From Acidobacteriota bacterium (GTDB lineage: Bacteria > Acidobacteriota > Vicinamibacteria > Vicinamibacterales > UBA823), in assembly GCA_003509065.1 (NCBI GenBank), contig DODG01000135.1:1-12375 (forward strand): DNA of 12,375 nucleotides, written 5' to 3'. The translations under genes were made by a program, and so were the position numbers. Below the pieces are notes generated by a model, which did no database searches, was not told the DNA's origin, and was given only the letters and a program-made list of their open reading frames with translations. Within the stretch, counting starts at the first letter, position 1. The number at the start of each line of letters is the position of its first letter. This document shows, piece by piece, positions 1 to 7,234 of this stretch.

Positions 1-2
1 CA

Positions 3-797
3 GGCGATCAGTCCCATATTTTCTTCAGCCATTCTTCAGATGCTGGAAAGACGTTTAGAGCCCCTGTACGAATTTCAGATGTTCCTGGCGATGCTGTTGA
101 TAGCGATGGCACGGTTGAGGGTGCGATGCCGGCTGTTGGTGTCAATGGTGACGTCTATGTGGTGTGGGCGGGACCGTCGGGTTTAGTTTTTGACCGTTCG
201 CGTGATGGGGGTTGGACCTTCGGTGACGACAAAGTAATCATGGCAACACCAGGAGGTTGGGATATTGACATAGCAGGACTCAGTCGTCATAACGGAATGC
301 CGGTTACTCGTGTTGATTACAGTGGAGGCCCTAATCATGGTTCGGTGTACGTTAATTGGATCGATGAGCGGCATGGAGATCCTGACGTGTTTATCATGGC
401 GTCTCGAGACGCAGGTGAAACGTGGACAGGCGCAGTGCGCGTTAACACAGACGCCTTTGGCAATAAGGTGGAGCAAATGTTTACGTGGCTAGCGATCGAT
501 CCAGTTGATGGGTCGGTGAACGTCATCTTTTATGATCGGGACGGGCTTAAGGGCACGCTGACAAGGGTGTTACTTGCACGGAGTGTTGATGGTGGCCGCA
601 CCTTTGTCAATCATGCTATAGCTTTGCCTGCTTTTTCGTCTAACGAAGAGATTTTTTTTGGCGATTACAGTGGTATCGATGCTTTCGGCGGTCTTGTCGC
701 ACCGGTCTTTATGCATTTCGTTGACTCGATCGAAACTGCAGTGTCTGTTGCTCTTTTCAAATTTGAGCCTAACACGCAAATACCTCTGACTCCGTAA
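3..797 (+). CDS. BNR/Asp-box repeat protein, sialidase-like beta-propeller (5' end outside window)
   Basis: The reading frame is open from the left edge (first full codon at 3) to TAA at 795-797, so the start, any signal peptide and the N-terminal half are missing. Four Asp-box motifs of the form S-x-D-x-G-x-T-[FW] are visible: SSDAGKTF (33-56), SRDGGWTF (198-221), SRDAGETW (402-425) and SVDGGRTF (582-605). Each would sit at a beta-hairpin turn of a propeller blade, as in sialidases and other BNR proteins. The segment GDYSGIDAFGG near the C-terminus resembles the last-blade sequence common in uncharacterised exo-alpha-sialidase-like proteins. Catalytic sialidase residues (the Arg triad, Tyr/Glu pair) cannot be assigned from this fragment, so true sialidase activity is not shown. 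Such proteins are usually exported. It converges on the neighbouring gene with a 20-nt gap and is probably unrelated to the operons to the right. Family is fairly sure; substrate unknown. Confidence 0.8.
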   Translation, partial: GDQSHIFFSHSSDAGKTFRAPVRISDVPGDAVDSDGTVEGAMPAVGVNGDVYVVWAGPSGLVFDRSRDGGWTFGDDKVIMATPGGWDIDIAGLSRHNGMPVTRVDYSGGPNHGSVYVNWIDERHGDPDVFIMASRDAGETWTGAVRVNTDAFGNKVEQMFTWLAIDPVDGSVNVIFYDRDGLKGTLTRVLLARSVDGGRTFVNHAIALPAFSSNEEIFFGDYSGIDAFGGLVAPVFMHFVDSIETAVSVALFKFEPNTQIPLTP

Positions 798-817
798 GAG
801 GGAGAGTATTCGGATTC

Positions 818-1999
818 TTAGTCTAGGGCTTGTTCAAGATCAGCGATAAGGTCTTCTGGGTTTTCGATTCCAACTGAATAGCGAACGAGTCCCTCCGGGA
901 TGCCCGCGTCTGCTCGTTCTTCAGCACTCAGTTCAACATGACTCGTGGTGGATGGTGGACCTGCTACAGTTTCAACTGAGCCGAGGTTGGCAGCGAGGTG
1001 TGCGTACCGTAATCGAGGTAGCATACGGCACATTGCCTTGACACCACCACTTAGTTCGAAGCTGAGGATTCCGCCAAATCCACGCATCTGCTTTCTAGCA
1101 ATCGCGTGTTCCGGGTGTGACTCGAGGCCTGGATAATGTACGGCTGATACATGGGGATGACCTTGAAGGAAACGTGCAATTGCTAGTGCTGAACTGTTCT
1201 GGCGTTCGATTCTGAGGTGAAGCGTCTTCATTCCACGTAATAAGAGATAAGCGGCCATTGGGTCCAGAGCGGCACCAGTTATCTCACGATAATGATAGAT
1301 TTGGTCGGTGAGGTTTGTAGTGCCACAGACTACACCACCAAGCGCATCTGCATGACCTCCCAGAAATTTGGTCGCGCTGTGGATAACGAGATCAGCACCG
1401 ACATTTAAGGGATTTTGATTAATAGGTGTTGCGAACGTGTTGTCGACGACAGTGACGGCTCCTGCATCACGACCAGCCTTAAGTAGTCTATGAAGGTCTA
1501 AGATCTTCAGTGTTGGATTTGTAGGTGTTTCAAGGTACAGGAGATTACAGCCATCAGCAATTGCAGTCTCAATGGCAGTAGGGTCGTCTGTAGCAACTAA
1601 TTGAACATCAATCTGAAATCGAGGTAGAAACTCAAGAAAGAGTTTTCTTGTCCCACCATAAGTATCGTCTATTGAAACGACTCGATCGCCTGGCGAGAGG
1701 AGCGCAAACAAGCTATTACTTATGGCTGCCATACCGGTGGCAAAACTAATGGCAGTCTCGGCACCTTCAAGTTGTCGTATTTTATCTTCGAAGGCTGCTA
1801 CAGTCGGATTCGTGTTTCGACTATAGATATGCCCAGGTTTTTTTCCTTGTGCGACTTCCTGCCAATGTTGAATGTCTTTGTACCCGAACGCAACGCTTTG
1901 GACGATTGGGACTTGAGTGCCCAAGTGTTCTGATTCGGTCATCCCATCTTCTCCAGCCCAGACAGCGAGAGTGTCCAGTGTTGGAGATCGGTTACTCAT
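818..1999 (-). CDS. PLP-dependent trans-sulfuration enzyme (cystathionine gamma-synthase / gamma-lyase family)
   Basis: A 393-residue Cys/Met-metabolism PLP enzyme of normal family length. Visible hallmarks: YSRNTNPT (59-66, phosphate-binding Tyr/Arg), ATGMAA (87-92), DDTYGGT (111-117, active-site Tyr114), LETPTNPT (156-163), VVDNTFATP (184-192, Asp186 pairs with the pyridine nitrogen), SATKFLGGH (208-216, Lys211 forms the PLP aldimine) and LVRYSVGIE (371-379, Arg374 binds the substrate carboxylate). Tyr114 is followed by Gly-Gly, where classical methionine gamma-lyases have Gly-Cys, which argues mildly against that activity. Cystathionine gamma-synthase, cystathionine lyase or O-acyl-homoserine sulfhydrylase cannot be separated by eye. 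AAAGGA at 2007-2012 lies 7 nt before the ATG and supports this start. It is the last gene of the leftward TRAP-sulfatase operon, 48 nt after the sulfatase, so it may handle a sulfur-containing intermediate rather than housekeeping methionine synthesis (inference). Confidence 0.9.
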   Translation of the reverse strand: MSNRSPTLDTLAVWAGEDGMTESEHLGTQVPIVQSVAFGYKDIQHWQEVAQGKKPGHIYSRNTNPTVAAFEDKIRQLEGAETAISFATGMAAISNSLFALLSPGDRVVSIDDTYGGTRKLFLEFLPRFQIDVQLVATDDPTAIETAIADGCNLLYLETPTNPTLKILDLHRLLKAGRDAGAVTVVDNTFATPINQNPLNVGADLVIHSATKFLGGHADALGGVVCGTTNLTDQIYHYREITGAALDPMAAYLLLRGMKTLHLRIERQNSSALAIARFLQGHPHVSAVHYPGLESHPEHAIARKQMRGFGGILSFELSGGVKAMCRMLPRLRYAHLAANLGSVETVAGPPSTTSHVELSAEERADAGIPEGLVRYSVGIENPEDLIADLEQALD

Positions 2000-2006
2000 T
2001 TGTTAA

Positions 2007-2012
2007 TCCTTT
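2007..2012 (-). promoter_or_regulatory. Ribosome binding site of the trans-sulfuration gene
   Basis: AAAGGA on the minus strand, 7 nt before the ATG at 1999. It is one of the few clear Shine-Dalgarno sites in the leftward operon; the dctQ, dctM and sulfatase starts lack one. It suggests this last gene is translated independently. Confidence 0.6.
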
Positions 2013-2047
2013 CACTGAATAATCACTCGTGGAGAACTGGAAATTGA

Positions 2048-3616
2048 TTACCACCGTCCAATGTAAATTCCTCGGTCTTTGACGACATCAGTGCGAGCAT
2101 CGACAGTCGAGTCGCTTTCCGTTACGCGAGATTTAAGCTGTAGCAGTCTGAGAAACATCCGATCAGCCAATTCCTTAAGTACTGATACACGGCTCGTTTC
2201 ACCACCTAAATCAACGAACTCACCTGGATCATTTTTGAGGTCAAAAAGTTGGGGCCGGAAGTGTCGATGATAGATATATTTCCAATCCTTTGTCCTGATC
2301 ATATAGCTGCGAGCTTCACTTGGCTCGAGATTGAGTTGTCGGCGGGTGTCGTAATACGCATAGTCGAGTTCACTAAAAACATCATCGTGGTGGCGACGTG
2401 CCTTGGCACCACGCACCAGTGGCATGAGCGATTCTCCTTCAAGGATGTGATCAGCGTGGTCTAGGTGACAGGATTCGAGGAATGTGGGTAGGAGGTCGAT
2501 CGATTCAATAAGTGTATCGTTTACCGTACCTCGTGTCGGGTCAGCTGATGTCTCTGGATCGTACAGGATGAGGGGGAGCCTCGCCGCACAGTCATGAAAG
2601 AGCTCTTTTTCACCAAGAAAATGGTCACCTAGATAATCACCGTGGTCGCTGGTGAACACGATCATTGTGTCAGTCATGCGATGTTCTGCTTCGAGAAAAC
2701 TGAATAGTCGTCCGAGGTGATCATCAATTTGTTTTATGAGTCCCATGTAGGTCGGCACGACCGTACGCCGGACTTCGTCTCGATTGAACGTCTTCGAGAC
2801 CTCATTGTTCATGAATGCCTGATAGACAGGGTGCGGATTAATACGTTCCTCTTCAAGTCGATGCACTGGAAGACAGTCGTCAGGGTGAAAAAGTTGATGG
2901 TACGGTGCTGATGCAACATATGGCCAATGTGGTTTGATGTAGGAGAGGTGCAAACACCAGGGCTGGTCGCGTTGCTCACGAATAAAGTCCATCGCACGGT
3001 CAGTAATGAACGCAGTTTCAGAATGTTCATCAGCGACTCTCGATGGCTTGTTCGAATTTCGTAGATACCAACCGCTAGCAATTGTACCGTCTGGACACGT
3101 AACTGAATTGGCGTAATCCTGCCAGGGATTCTTGCTTTCGTAACCGTGCCGCCTGAGAAAGTCGTTATAGGCTAAGTGAGCTGACGATTTAGGTGTAGCG
3201 TGAACACCGTCGTGACGAGCAAATGGCTCGAATCCGCCCTGTCCAATTAAGAATCCATTTTCCGATTTGGGATCGATTCCAAGTCGGCGCATGCCATCTA
3301 GGTCGGCAGCGATGTGTGTCTTACCGGTGACGGCAACGCGATAACCGTGTGGTCGAAGAAAATCGCCGAGTGTTTGTTCGCCGATTGGAAGTGGCACCCA
3401 ATTCCAAGTAGATCCATGACTCGACATGTACCGCCCGGTGTAGAAGCAGCTTCGGGATGGACCGCAGATTGGAGCTTGAGCGTACGCTTGAGTGAAGCGG
3501 ACCCCACGCGATGCTAGTTGATCGATATTTGGTGTTTGGAGTGTGGGATGTCCCTCACATGAAAGGTAATCCGCACGAAGTTGGTCACACATGATTAACA
3601 AAATATTTTTAGCCAT
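2048..3616 (-). CDS. Sulfatase-superfamily hydrolase, Cys-type formylglycine enzyme, cytoplasmic
   Basis: A 522-residue alkaline-phosphatase-superfamily sulfatase. The N-terminus runs straight into the first strand with the metal-binding aspartate (MCDQLRAD, Asp11). The signature CGPSRSCFYTG (51-61) is of the C-x-P-S-R type, so Cys51 should be converted to formylglycine, with Arg55 supporting it. Other expected active-site residues are present: GKTH (98-101), KPHWPY (228-233) and TSDHGDYLGDH (322-332, metal ligands Asp324/His325). C-terminal DWKYIYH and FDLKNDPGE are typical of sulfatases. There is no signal peptide, so the enzyme should act in the cytoplasm on imported substrate. It lies 36 nt after the TRAP large permease gene, in the same operon. 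The motif is shared by arylsulfatases, choline sulfatase and phosphonate monoester/phosphodiester hydrolases, so the ester type is undetermined. A formylglycine-generating enzyme is not in this window. No clear ribosome binding site; probably coupled to the upstream gene. Confidence 0.9.
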   Translation of the reverse strand: MAKNILLIMCDQLRADYLSCEGHPTLQTPNIDQLASRGVRFTQAYAQAPICGPSRSCFYTGRYMSSHGSTWNWVPLPIGEQTLGDFLRPHGYRVAVTGKTHIAADLDGMRRLGIDPKSENGFLIGQGGFEPFARHDGVHATPKSSAHLAYNDFLRRHGYESKNPWQDYANSVTCPDGTIASGWYLRNSNKPSRVADEHSETAFITDRAMDFIREQRDQPWCLHLSYIKPHWPYVASAPYHQLFHPDDCLPVHRLEEERINPHPVYQAFMNNEVSKTFNRDEVRRTVVPTYMGLIKQIDDHLGRLFSFLEAEHRMTDTMIVFTSDHGDYLGDHFLGEKELFHDCAARLPLILYDPETSADPTRGTVNDTLIESIDLLPTFLESCHLDHADHILEGESLMPLVRGAKARRHHDDVFSELDYAYYDTRRQLNLEPSEARSYMIRTKDWKYIYHRHFRPQLFDLKNDPGEFVDLGGETSRVSVLKELADRMFLRLLQLKSRVTESDSTVDARTDVVKDRGIYIGRW

Positions 3617-3652
3617 GGTCGTTGCCGATGCTGTGGCGTTCCTCAGGGTAAT

Positions 3653-4945
3653 TCATCGCATGAGTTGTGGTAGAAAAAGAACAACGCCAGGAACTAGCAG
3701 CACAATCATTAATCGTACGAGATCTGCGATAAGAAAAGGTGCAATTCCTCCAAAAATCGTTCGGAGGGACAACTCTGGGTTCATTGACTTCAGCACGAAC
3801 ACGTTCATGCCGATGGGTGGCGTGATCAGCGCAATTTCAGAAACAATAATCACGACGATACCAAACCAGATTAAGTCGTATCCTAGTGTGACCACCATTG
3901 GTGCAAAGACTGGGACTGTGAGAAATAGTAAGGCCAGCCCGTCAAAGACGCACCCTAATAGAATGTACACCAAGCAGATAGTCATAATAATGACGAGTCC
4001 TGGAAGGTTTAGGGCATTAATGCCGTTCGCTATCGTTTCCGGCAGTCCTGCGACGGTAACAAAATTTGAAAGAATAACAGCGCCAAATGCGACACTAAAG
4101 ACCATGCTGGTTGTTCGTGCGGCCTCAATTAATGAGTCTACGAACGCTTGCCAGTTCAGGTGTCGCCTGGAAATAGCTATGAGGCATGCCCCAACTGCGC
4201 CGACACCACCCGCTTCGTTGGGTGTAAATACCCCAAAATAGATACCGCCCAGAACCAGTACGAACAGAAGCAAGACACCGTAGACTTTTCCAAGTTTGCG
4301 AAAACGGTCAGCCCAGGCCGTTCGTGGTCCTGGTGGTCCTGCTTGTGGTTTTAGTCGCGTTACAATTGCTATGACGCAGAAATATAAAACGACAGTGATT
4401 AGGGCTGGCACGATACCAGCAATAAATAGGCGACCAATGTCTTGTTGGGTTAAGAATCCATAAACAACCAGGCTCATGCTCGGTGGAATCAAGATGCCAA
4501 GTGTGCCTCCTGCTGCAATCGTGCCTGCTGCTAATCCCGGGTCGTAACCAAATCGTCGCATGGATGGTAAAGCGACTCGTCCCATCGTGGCGGCTGTAGC
4601 CACTGAACTGCCACAGGCCGCTCCAAAGCCAGCTGAGGCAGCAACAGTGGCCATCGATAAACCCCCACGAAAGTGTCCCAGCCAAGCGTATGAAGCCTCA
4701 TAGAGATCTTTCGAGAGGGCTGAGCGGTGAACGAAGGCACCCATCAAGACGAACATTGGAAGTACTGCAAACGTGTAACTCATTGAAAAGTCTAAGATGA
4801 GTTGTCCGACCGTTTCTACTGCAGCGATGGGACCTCGAAGGGCGGCGAAACCGATGGTGCCTACGATTGCCATAGCAAAACCAAGTGGAATGCGGGCAAC
4901 CGCAAGCACAAGTACCGCTGTCAAAGCAATGAGTGCTTCAGTCAT
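3653..4945 (-). CDS. dctM: TRAP transporter large permease (DctM type)
   Basis: A 430-residue, very hydrophobic protein of the usual length for the 12-helix transport subunit of tripartite ATP-independent periplasmic transporters. Family signatures are clear: LPMFVLMGAFVHRS (62-75), LGHFRGGLSMATV (89-101), GAACGSSVATAATMG (108-122) and GTLGILIPPS (147-156). The protein moves an organic anion across the inner membrane together with Na+ and works with the small permease and the periplasmic binding protein encoded upstream. It overlaps the small-permease gene by 8 nt (4938-4945) and has no good ribosome binding site, which implies translational coupling. The membrane subunit does not reveal the substrate. 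The sulfatase directly downstream suggests a sulfated or otherwise anionic organic acid (inference). Confidence 0.95.
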   Translation of the reverse strand: MTEALIALTAVLVLAVARIPLGFAMAIVGTIGFAALRGPIAAVETVGQLILDFSMSYTFAVLPMFVLMGAFVHRSALSKDLYEASYAWLGHFRGGLSMATVAASAGFGAACGSSVATAATMGRVALPSMRRFGYDPGLAAGTIAAGGTLGILIPPSMSLVVYGFLTQQDIGRLFIAGIVPALITVVLYFCVIAIVTRLKPQAGPPGPRTAWADRFRKLGKVYGVLLLFVLVLGGIYFGVFTPNEAGGVGAVGACLIAISRRHLNWQAFVDSLIEAARTTSMVFSVAFGAVILSNFVTVAGLPETIANGINALNLPGLVIIMTICLVYILLGCVFDGLALLFLTVPVFAPMVVTLGYDLIWFGIVVIIVSEIALITPPIGMNVFVLKSMNPELSLRTIFGGIAPFLIADLVRLMIVLLVPGVVLFLPQLMR

Positions 4946-5435
4946 ACGACTTCAGATGGTGCCAGAGTTTAACAATCTGTACCAATAATGTGATGAAGCA
5001 CAATGCGGCCATAGCGTAGGCAACAGGTCCGATTGGCCATCCTAGGTAACCGCTGACGTAGAGCCCCTCATTCAGCTTTTGTCCTTGTTCCCAAAGGCAC
5101 CAACAGATAAATCCAACGGCTACTCCGCTTGCAGTCTGGACAACAAGCGCCTGCATCCACCGCACACGGGGTGACAGGATACTATCGAGGACGGTGACCA
5201 TAATATGACTGTCCTCTTTTGTCAGGATTGGTAGAACAGAAAAAATTAGAAATGGCATCAGAAATTGAATCATTTCGAATGCGCCTGGTAGTGGCGCCGC
5301 GAAAATATATCGACCGAGCACGTCGATGAACGTCAGTGCCATCATGACGAACATCACAAATGCTGAAATACTAAGGAGTGTTTGGTCCAGTAAAGCTTCA
5401 AGCTTAGTCTTTGAGAGGGGAGTTAGAATTTTCAT
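4938..5435 (-). CDS. dctQ: TRAP transporter small permease (DctQ type)
   Basis: A 165-residue protein with four predicted membrane segments at roughly residues 19-39, 53-71, 95-115 and 135-157, the expected topology and size for DctQ. Family-like features are FIDVLGRYIFAAPLPGAFE (36-54) and the KEDSHIMV segment (73-80), similar to the conserved R/K-x-x-x-H-[IV] loop of small permeases. It pairs with the large permease in the inner membrane. Its start overlaps the stop of the binding-protein gene in an ATGA arrangement (5432-5435), and its end overlaps the large-permease start by 8 nt, so all three TRAP genes are translationally linked. Sequence divergence is high in this family; the assignment rests on length, topology and position. 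Confidence 0.92.
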   Translation of the reverse strand: MKILTPLSKTKLEALLDQTLLSISAFVMFVMMALTFIDVLGRYIFAAPLPGAFEMIQFLMPFLIFSVLPILTKEDSHIMVTVLDSILSPRVRWMQALVVQTASGVAVGFICWCLWEQGQKLNEGLYVSGYLGWPIGPVAYAMAALCFITLLVQIVKLWHHLKSYD

Positions 5436-6511
5436 GGCTCTGTGCTTGTACCGGCTGCGATCCGCTTGGCCTCAGCTCGAAAGAATGCAAGTGCTGCTTG
5501 ACCATCAACGCCTCGTCGATTTGCTTCAGTGATCCATGCATCAGATACGAAGGTGAGATTAGCTTCTAACTCCTCAACGAAATTCTTGGTCGCCTGTGTG
5601 CGGTTAATGTTGCGTTGCGTCATTTCCTCAATGGCTTTTTCATCTGAGTCGTCCCACGCACGTGCACGACGAGCAAAGGTTTCTTCAGAAACTTCAAGAA
5701 TTGCTTTTTGATCTGTTTTTGAAATGGTGTTCCACGTATCGATATTCATAAAGAGAGAGAAACTTCCATTGTAGATCTTGCCAGGAATCGCGACAGCGAA
5801 GTTGGCATGCTGCAGCATATTGAATGTGCGCATGTCTCCAGTTGGCATAATGAGACCATCGACAATTCCTCGAGAAACAAGCTGGTATGCGCCAATACCA
5901 GACGATGGTACCGCTACAGCACCCAATGCCTGCATTGCATCAGACGAGCTTCCGTCGGTTGTACGGATTTTCATGCCAGCCAGATCGGCTACGTTTCTAA
6001 TTGGAGTCGTAAGGCTATAAAGATCTCCACCCGAGTGAGTCATTAAACCTAATAGCTTGACTCCAGAATACTCATTCGCCGCCTCAAAGTAACGTTTGTA
6101 CGTCCGCCAAAGGGCTACCGAAGCTGATTCGGCACTCGGTGTTCCAAATGGCAGATCTGCAATGGTCGGTAAATGCAATCTGTTGCGTTCAAAGCCATTG
6201 AAGACGATGGCAACGTCAGCAATACCTGAGGTGACCATATGCCACTGCCGTGACGGTGGAGCTAATGTGCTCGTAGGAAATCTGCTGGTTACCCGCCCCT
6301 CAGTCACTCGTTCGACATCTGCAGCCCATCGGTCGAACACCTCCTGACGCATAAGGTGTGATGGGGTCCAAAAGCTGTTAACCAGCAATTCTGTGGCTGG
6401 CAGTGTAACGGATAAGGACAGAGCGAGGGTTGTAGCGGCCAGAATAGTTGTCCTGGACTCGCGCCGTGGTCGGTATGCGGCGGGTATACTAGACCTGAGT
6501 CTAGTGTTCAT
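5432..6511 (-). CDS. dctP: TRAP transporter solute-binding protein (DctP type), periplasmic
   Basis: A 359-residue DctP-family binding protein. I chose ATG at 6511 rather than the adjacent in-frame TTG at 6514, because AGGA (6520-6523) sits 8 nt from the ATG. The N-terminus has an extended basic region (RPRRESR) followed by a hydrophobic stretch (TTILAATTLALSLSVTLPA), a Sec-type signal peptide probably cleaved near residues 39-41. There is no lipobox cysteine and no proper twin-arginine motif. The mature part shows the DctP pattern, including MVTSGIADVAIVFNGF, NVADLAGMKIRT (Arg about residue 183, the position that usually salt-bridges the ligand carboxylate), and SRGIVDGLIMP. The conserved Arg points to a carboxylate ligand (family knowledge); its identity is unknown. 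First gene of the leftward operon, divergent from the DUF1185 gene with 35 nt between starts. Confidence 0.93.
   Translation of the reverse strand: MNTRLRSSIPAAYRPRRESRTTILAATTLALSLSVTLPATELLVNSFWTPSHLMRQEVFDRWAADVERVTEGRVTSRFPTSTLAPPSRQWHMVTSGIADVAIVFNGFERNRLHLPTIADLPFGTPSAESASVALWRTYKRYFEAANEYSGVKLLGLMTHSGGDLYSLTTPIRNVADLAGMKIRTTDGSSSDAMQALGAVAVPSSGIGAYQLVSRGIVDGLIMPTGDMRTFNMLQHANFAVAIPGKIYNGSFSLFMNIDTWNTISKTDQKAILEVSEETFARRARAWDDSDEKAIEEMTQRNINRTQATKNFVEELEANLTFVSDAWITEANRRGVDGQAALAFFRAEAKRIAAGTSTEP
6488..6505. promoter_or_regulatory. Candidate operator: inverted repeat inside the first codons of dctP
   Basis: ACTAGAC, spacer CTGA, GTCTAGT: perfect 7-bp arms, extendable to 9 bp with one mismatch. 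It covers early codons of dctP and lies 41 bp upstream of the divergent start. A TATACT hexamer (6485-6490, a 5/6 match to a -10 box on the + strand) overlaps its left arm, but no good -35 box is visible. A repressor site controlling both operons is plausible. Arms this short can occur by chance, so location is the main support. Confidence 0.35.
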
Positions 6512-6519
6512 CAATGGAG

Positions 6520-6523
6520 TCCT
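6520..6523 (-). promoter_or_regulatory. Ribosome binding site deciding the dctP start
   Basis: AGGA on the minus strand, 8 nt before the ATG at 6511 but only 5 nt before the alternative TTG at 6514. The spacing favours the ATG. Confidence 0.55.
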
Positions 6524-6535
6524 GAATCTGCGTTC

Positions 6536-6540
6536 GAGGT
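6536..6540 (+). promoter_or_regulatory. Ribosome binding site of the DUF1185 gene
   Basis: GAGGT, 6 nt before the ATG at 6547. This confirms the start and shows that both divergent ribosome binding sites are squeezed into the same 35-nt gap, leaving no room for two conventional promoters between the genes. Confidence 0.6.
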
Positions 6541-6546
6541 ATTGTC

Positions 6547-7131
6547 ATGACACTTGTGGACATTCGTAAGATAGTAGTAACTGTCGAATCTGTGCGGCAT
6601 GATGGCGGACCGCCCGTCGAGTCTCCGCTTCATGCAGGCACCATCTTTGCTGTCGTCAAGAATCCCTACGCTGGGCGCTTCGAGCCAGATCTTATGCCAA
6701 TGATGGCTGAATTGAAGCCTCTCGGCAAAGAACTCGCCAAAAAACTTATTACTGCCCTTGGCGTAGAGGCTAGCGCAGTCGAATCCTATGGTAAAGGTGC
6801 GATAGTTGGATCTGAGGGTGAATTGGAACATGGCGCACTATGGCACGAGGCCGGTGGATGGGGGATGCGAGAAGTTCTTGGGGGCACGAAAGCCATTGTT
6901 CCGTCGTCGAAGATGATTGGTGCTATCGGTGCTCGGCTGATGATACCACTAGGGCACGTTCGAGCGGCATATGTTCGAAGCCATATGAGTTCGATTGAGG
7001 TGGGTGCGCACGATAGCCCTCGTGCTAATGAAATTCTTTACGCCCTCGCGATGACGACCGGCGCGCGGATCCATGCCCGAATCGGTGGTTTGGCCGCTGC
7101 TGACATTGTTGGTGAAGATGGGCTGCGATAG
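6547..7131 (+). CDS. AA_synth (DUF1185, PF06684) family protein
   Basis: A 194-residue protein, normal length for the DUF1185 or amino acid synthesis family. Recognisable segments are the N-terminal IRKIVVTVES, VVKNPYAGRFEPDL (36-49), SYGKGAIVGSEGELEHGA (80-97), a central GGWGMREVLGGTKAIVPSSK region and the C-terminal HARIGGL (176-182). Known structures of this family (from Bordetella and Ruegeria) have a variant of the Bacillus chorismate-mutase-like fold. A role in amino-acid metabolism was proposed mainly from gene context; no reaction is established. It is soluble, without a signal peptide or membrane segment. It is the first gene of the rightward operon, next to a TRAP transporter and followed by FAH, VOC and aminotransferase genes, so a role in processing an imported compound is likely (inference). 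Family assignment is good; function unknown. Confidence 0.85.
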   Translation: MTLVDIRKIVVTVESVRHDGGPPVESPLHAGTIFAVVKNPYAGRFEPDLMPMMAELKPLGKELAKKLITALGVEASAVESYGKGAIVGSEGELEHGALWHEAGGWGMREVLGGTKAIVPSSKMIGAIGARLMIPLGHVRAAYVRSHMSSIEVGAHDSPRANEILYALAMTTGARIHARIGGLAAADIVGEDGLR

Positions 7132-7220
7132 GAGTAAAAAAGGAGCAAGGTAAGACGGTGTAAAATATTCAGGCTAACAAACGTATTTATTGGCAGTCAG
7201 AACGCAAGGTGCATTATTCA

Positions 7221-7225
7221 AGGAG
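7221..7225 (+). promoter_or_regulatory. Ribosome binding site deciding the FAH-family start
   Basis: AGGAG with a 9-nt spacer to the ATG at 7235. It rules against the longer version from TTG at 7190, whose 15 extra residues do not look like the start of an FAH domain. The 103-nt gap before the gene (7132-7234) is the longest in the window; I found no convincing promoter or terminator in it. Confidence 0.6.
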
Positions 7226-7234
7226 ATTGTGACG

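Noticed and set aside
795..820. Possible bidirectional terminator between the convergent genes (TAAGA ... TCTTA)
   Set aside because: The arms are only 5 bp, AT-rich and separated by 16 nt, with no T-run on either side; they largely reflect the two TAA stop codons.
3591..4241. Long + strand open frame of 216 codons opposite the TRAP large permease gene
   Set aside because: It is antisense to a clear DctM gene, has no recognisable domain or ribosome binding site, and its residue mix (Thr/Ile/Arg/Pro-rich) is what the reverse strand of a membrane-protein gene yields.
5924..5937. Small palindrome CAATGC-CT-GCATTG within dctP
   Set aside because: Six-bp arms inside coding sequence, away from any gene boundary, are expected by chance several times in a window of this length.
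6451..6465. Twin-arginine (Tat) export signal in the TRAP binding protein (PRRES)
   Set aside because: The residues after RR do not match the S/T-R-R-x-F-L-K pattern, and the hydrophobic core looks like an ordinary Sec signal.
7139..7163. SD-like AAGGAG in the gap after the DUF1185 gene, suggesting a small gene
   Set aside because: The only nearby start (GTG at 7158) is followed at once by TAA; no small open frame of any length follows.
7161..7218. Possible internal promoter (TAAAAT at 7161-7166, or TTGGCA 7190-7195 with CATTAT 7212-7217)
   Set aside because: The first lacks a -35 box at the right distance. The second would place the transcript start at the ribosome binding site itself.
7190..7234. 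Longer FAH-family protein starting at TTG 7190
   Set aside because: The AGGAG at 7221-7225 is correctly spaced for the ATG at 7235, and the 15 additional residues do not extend the domain.
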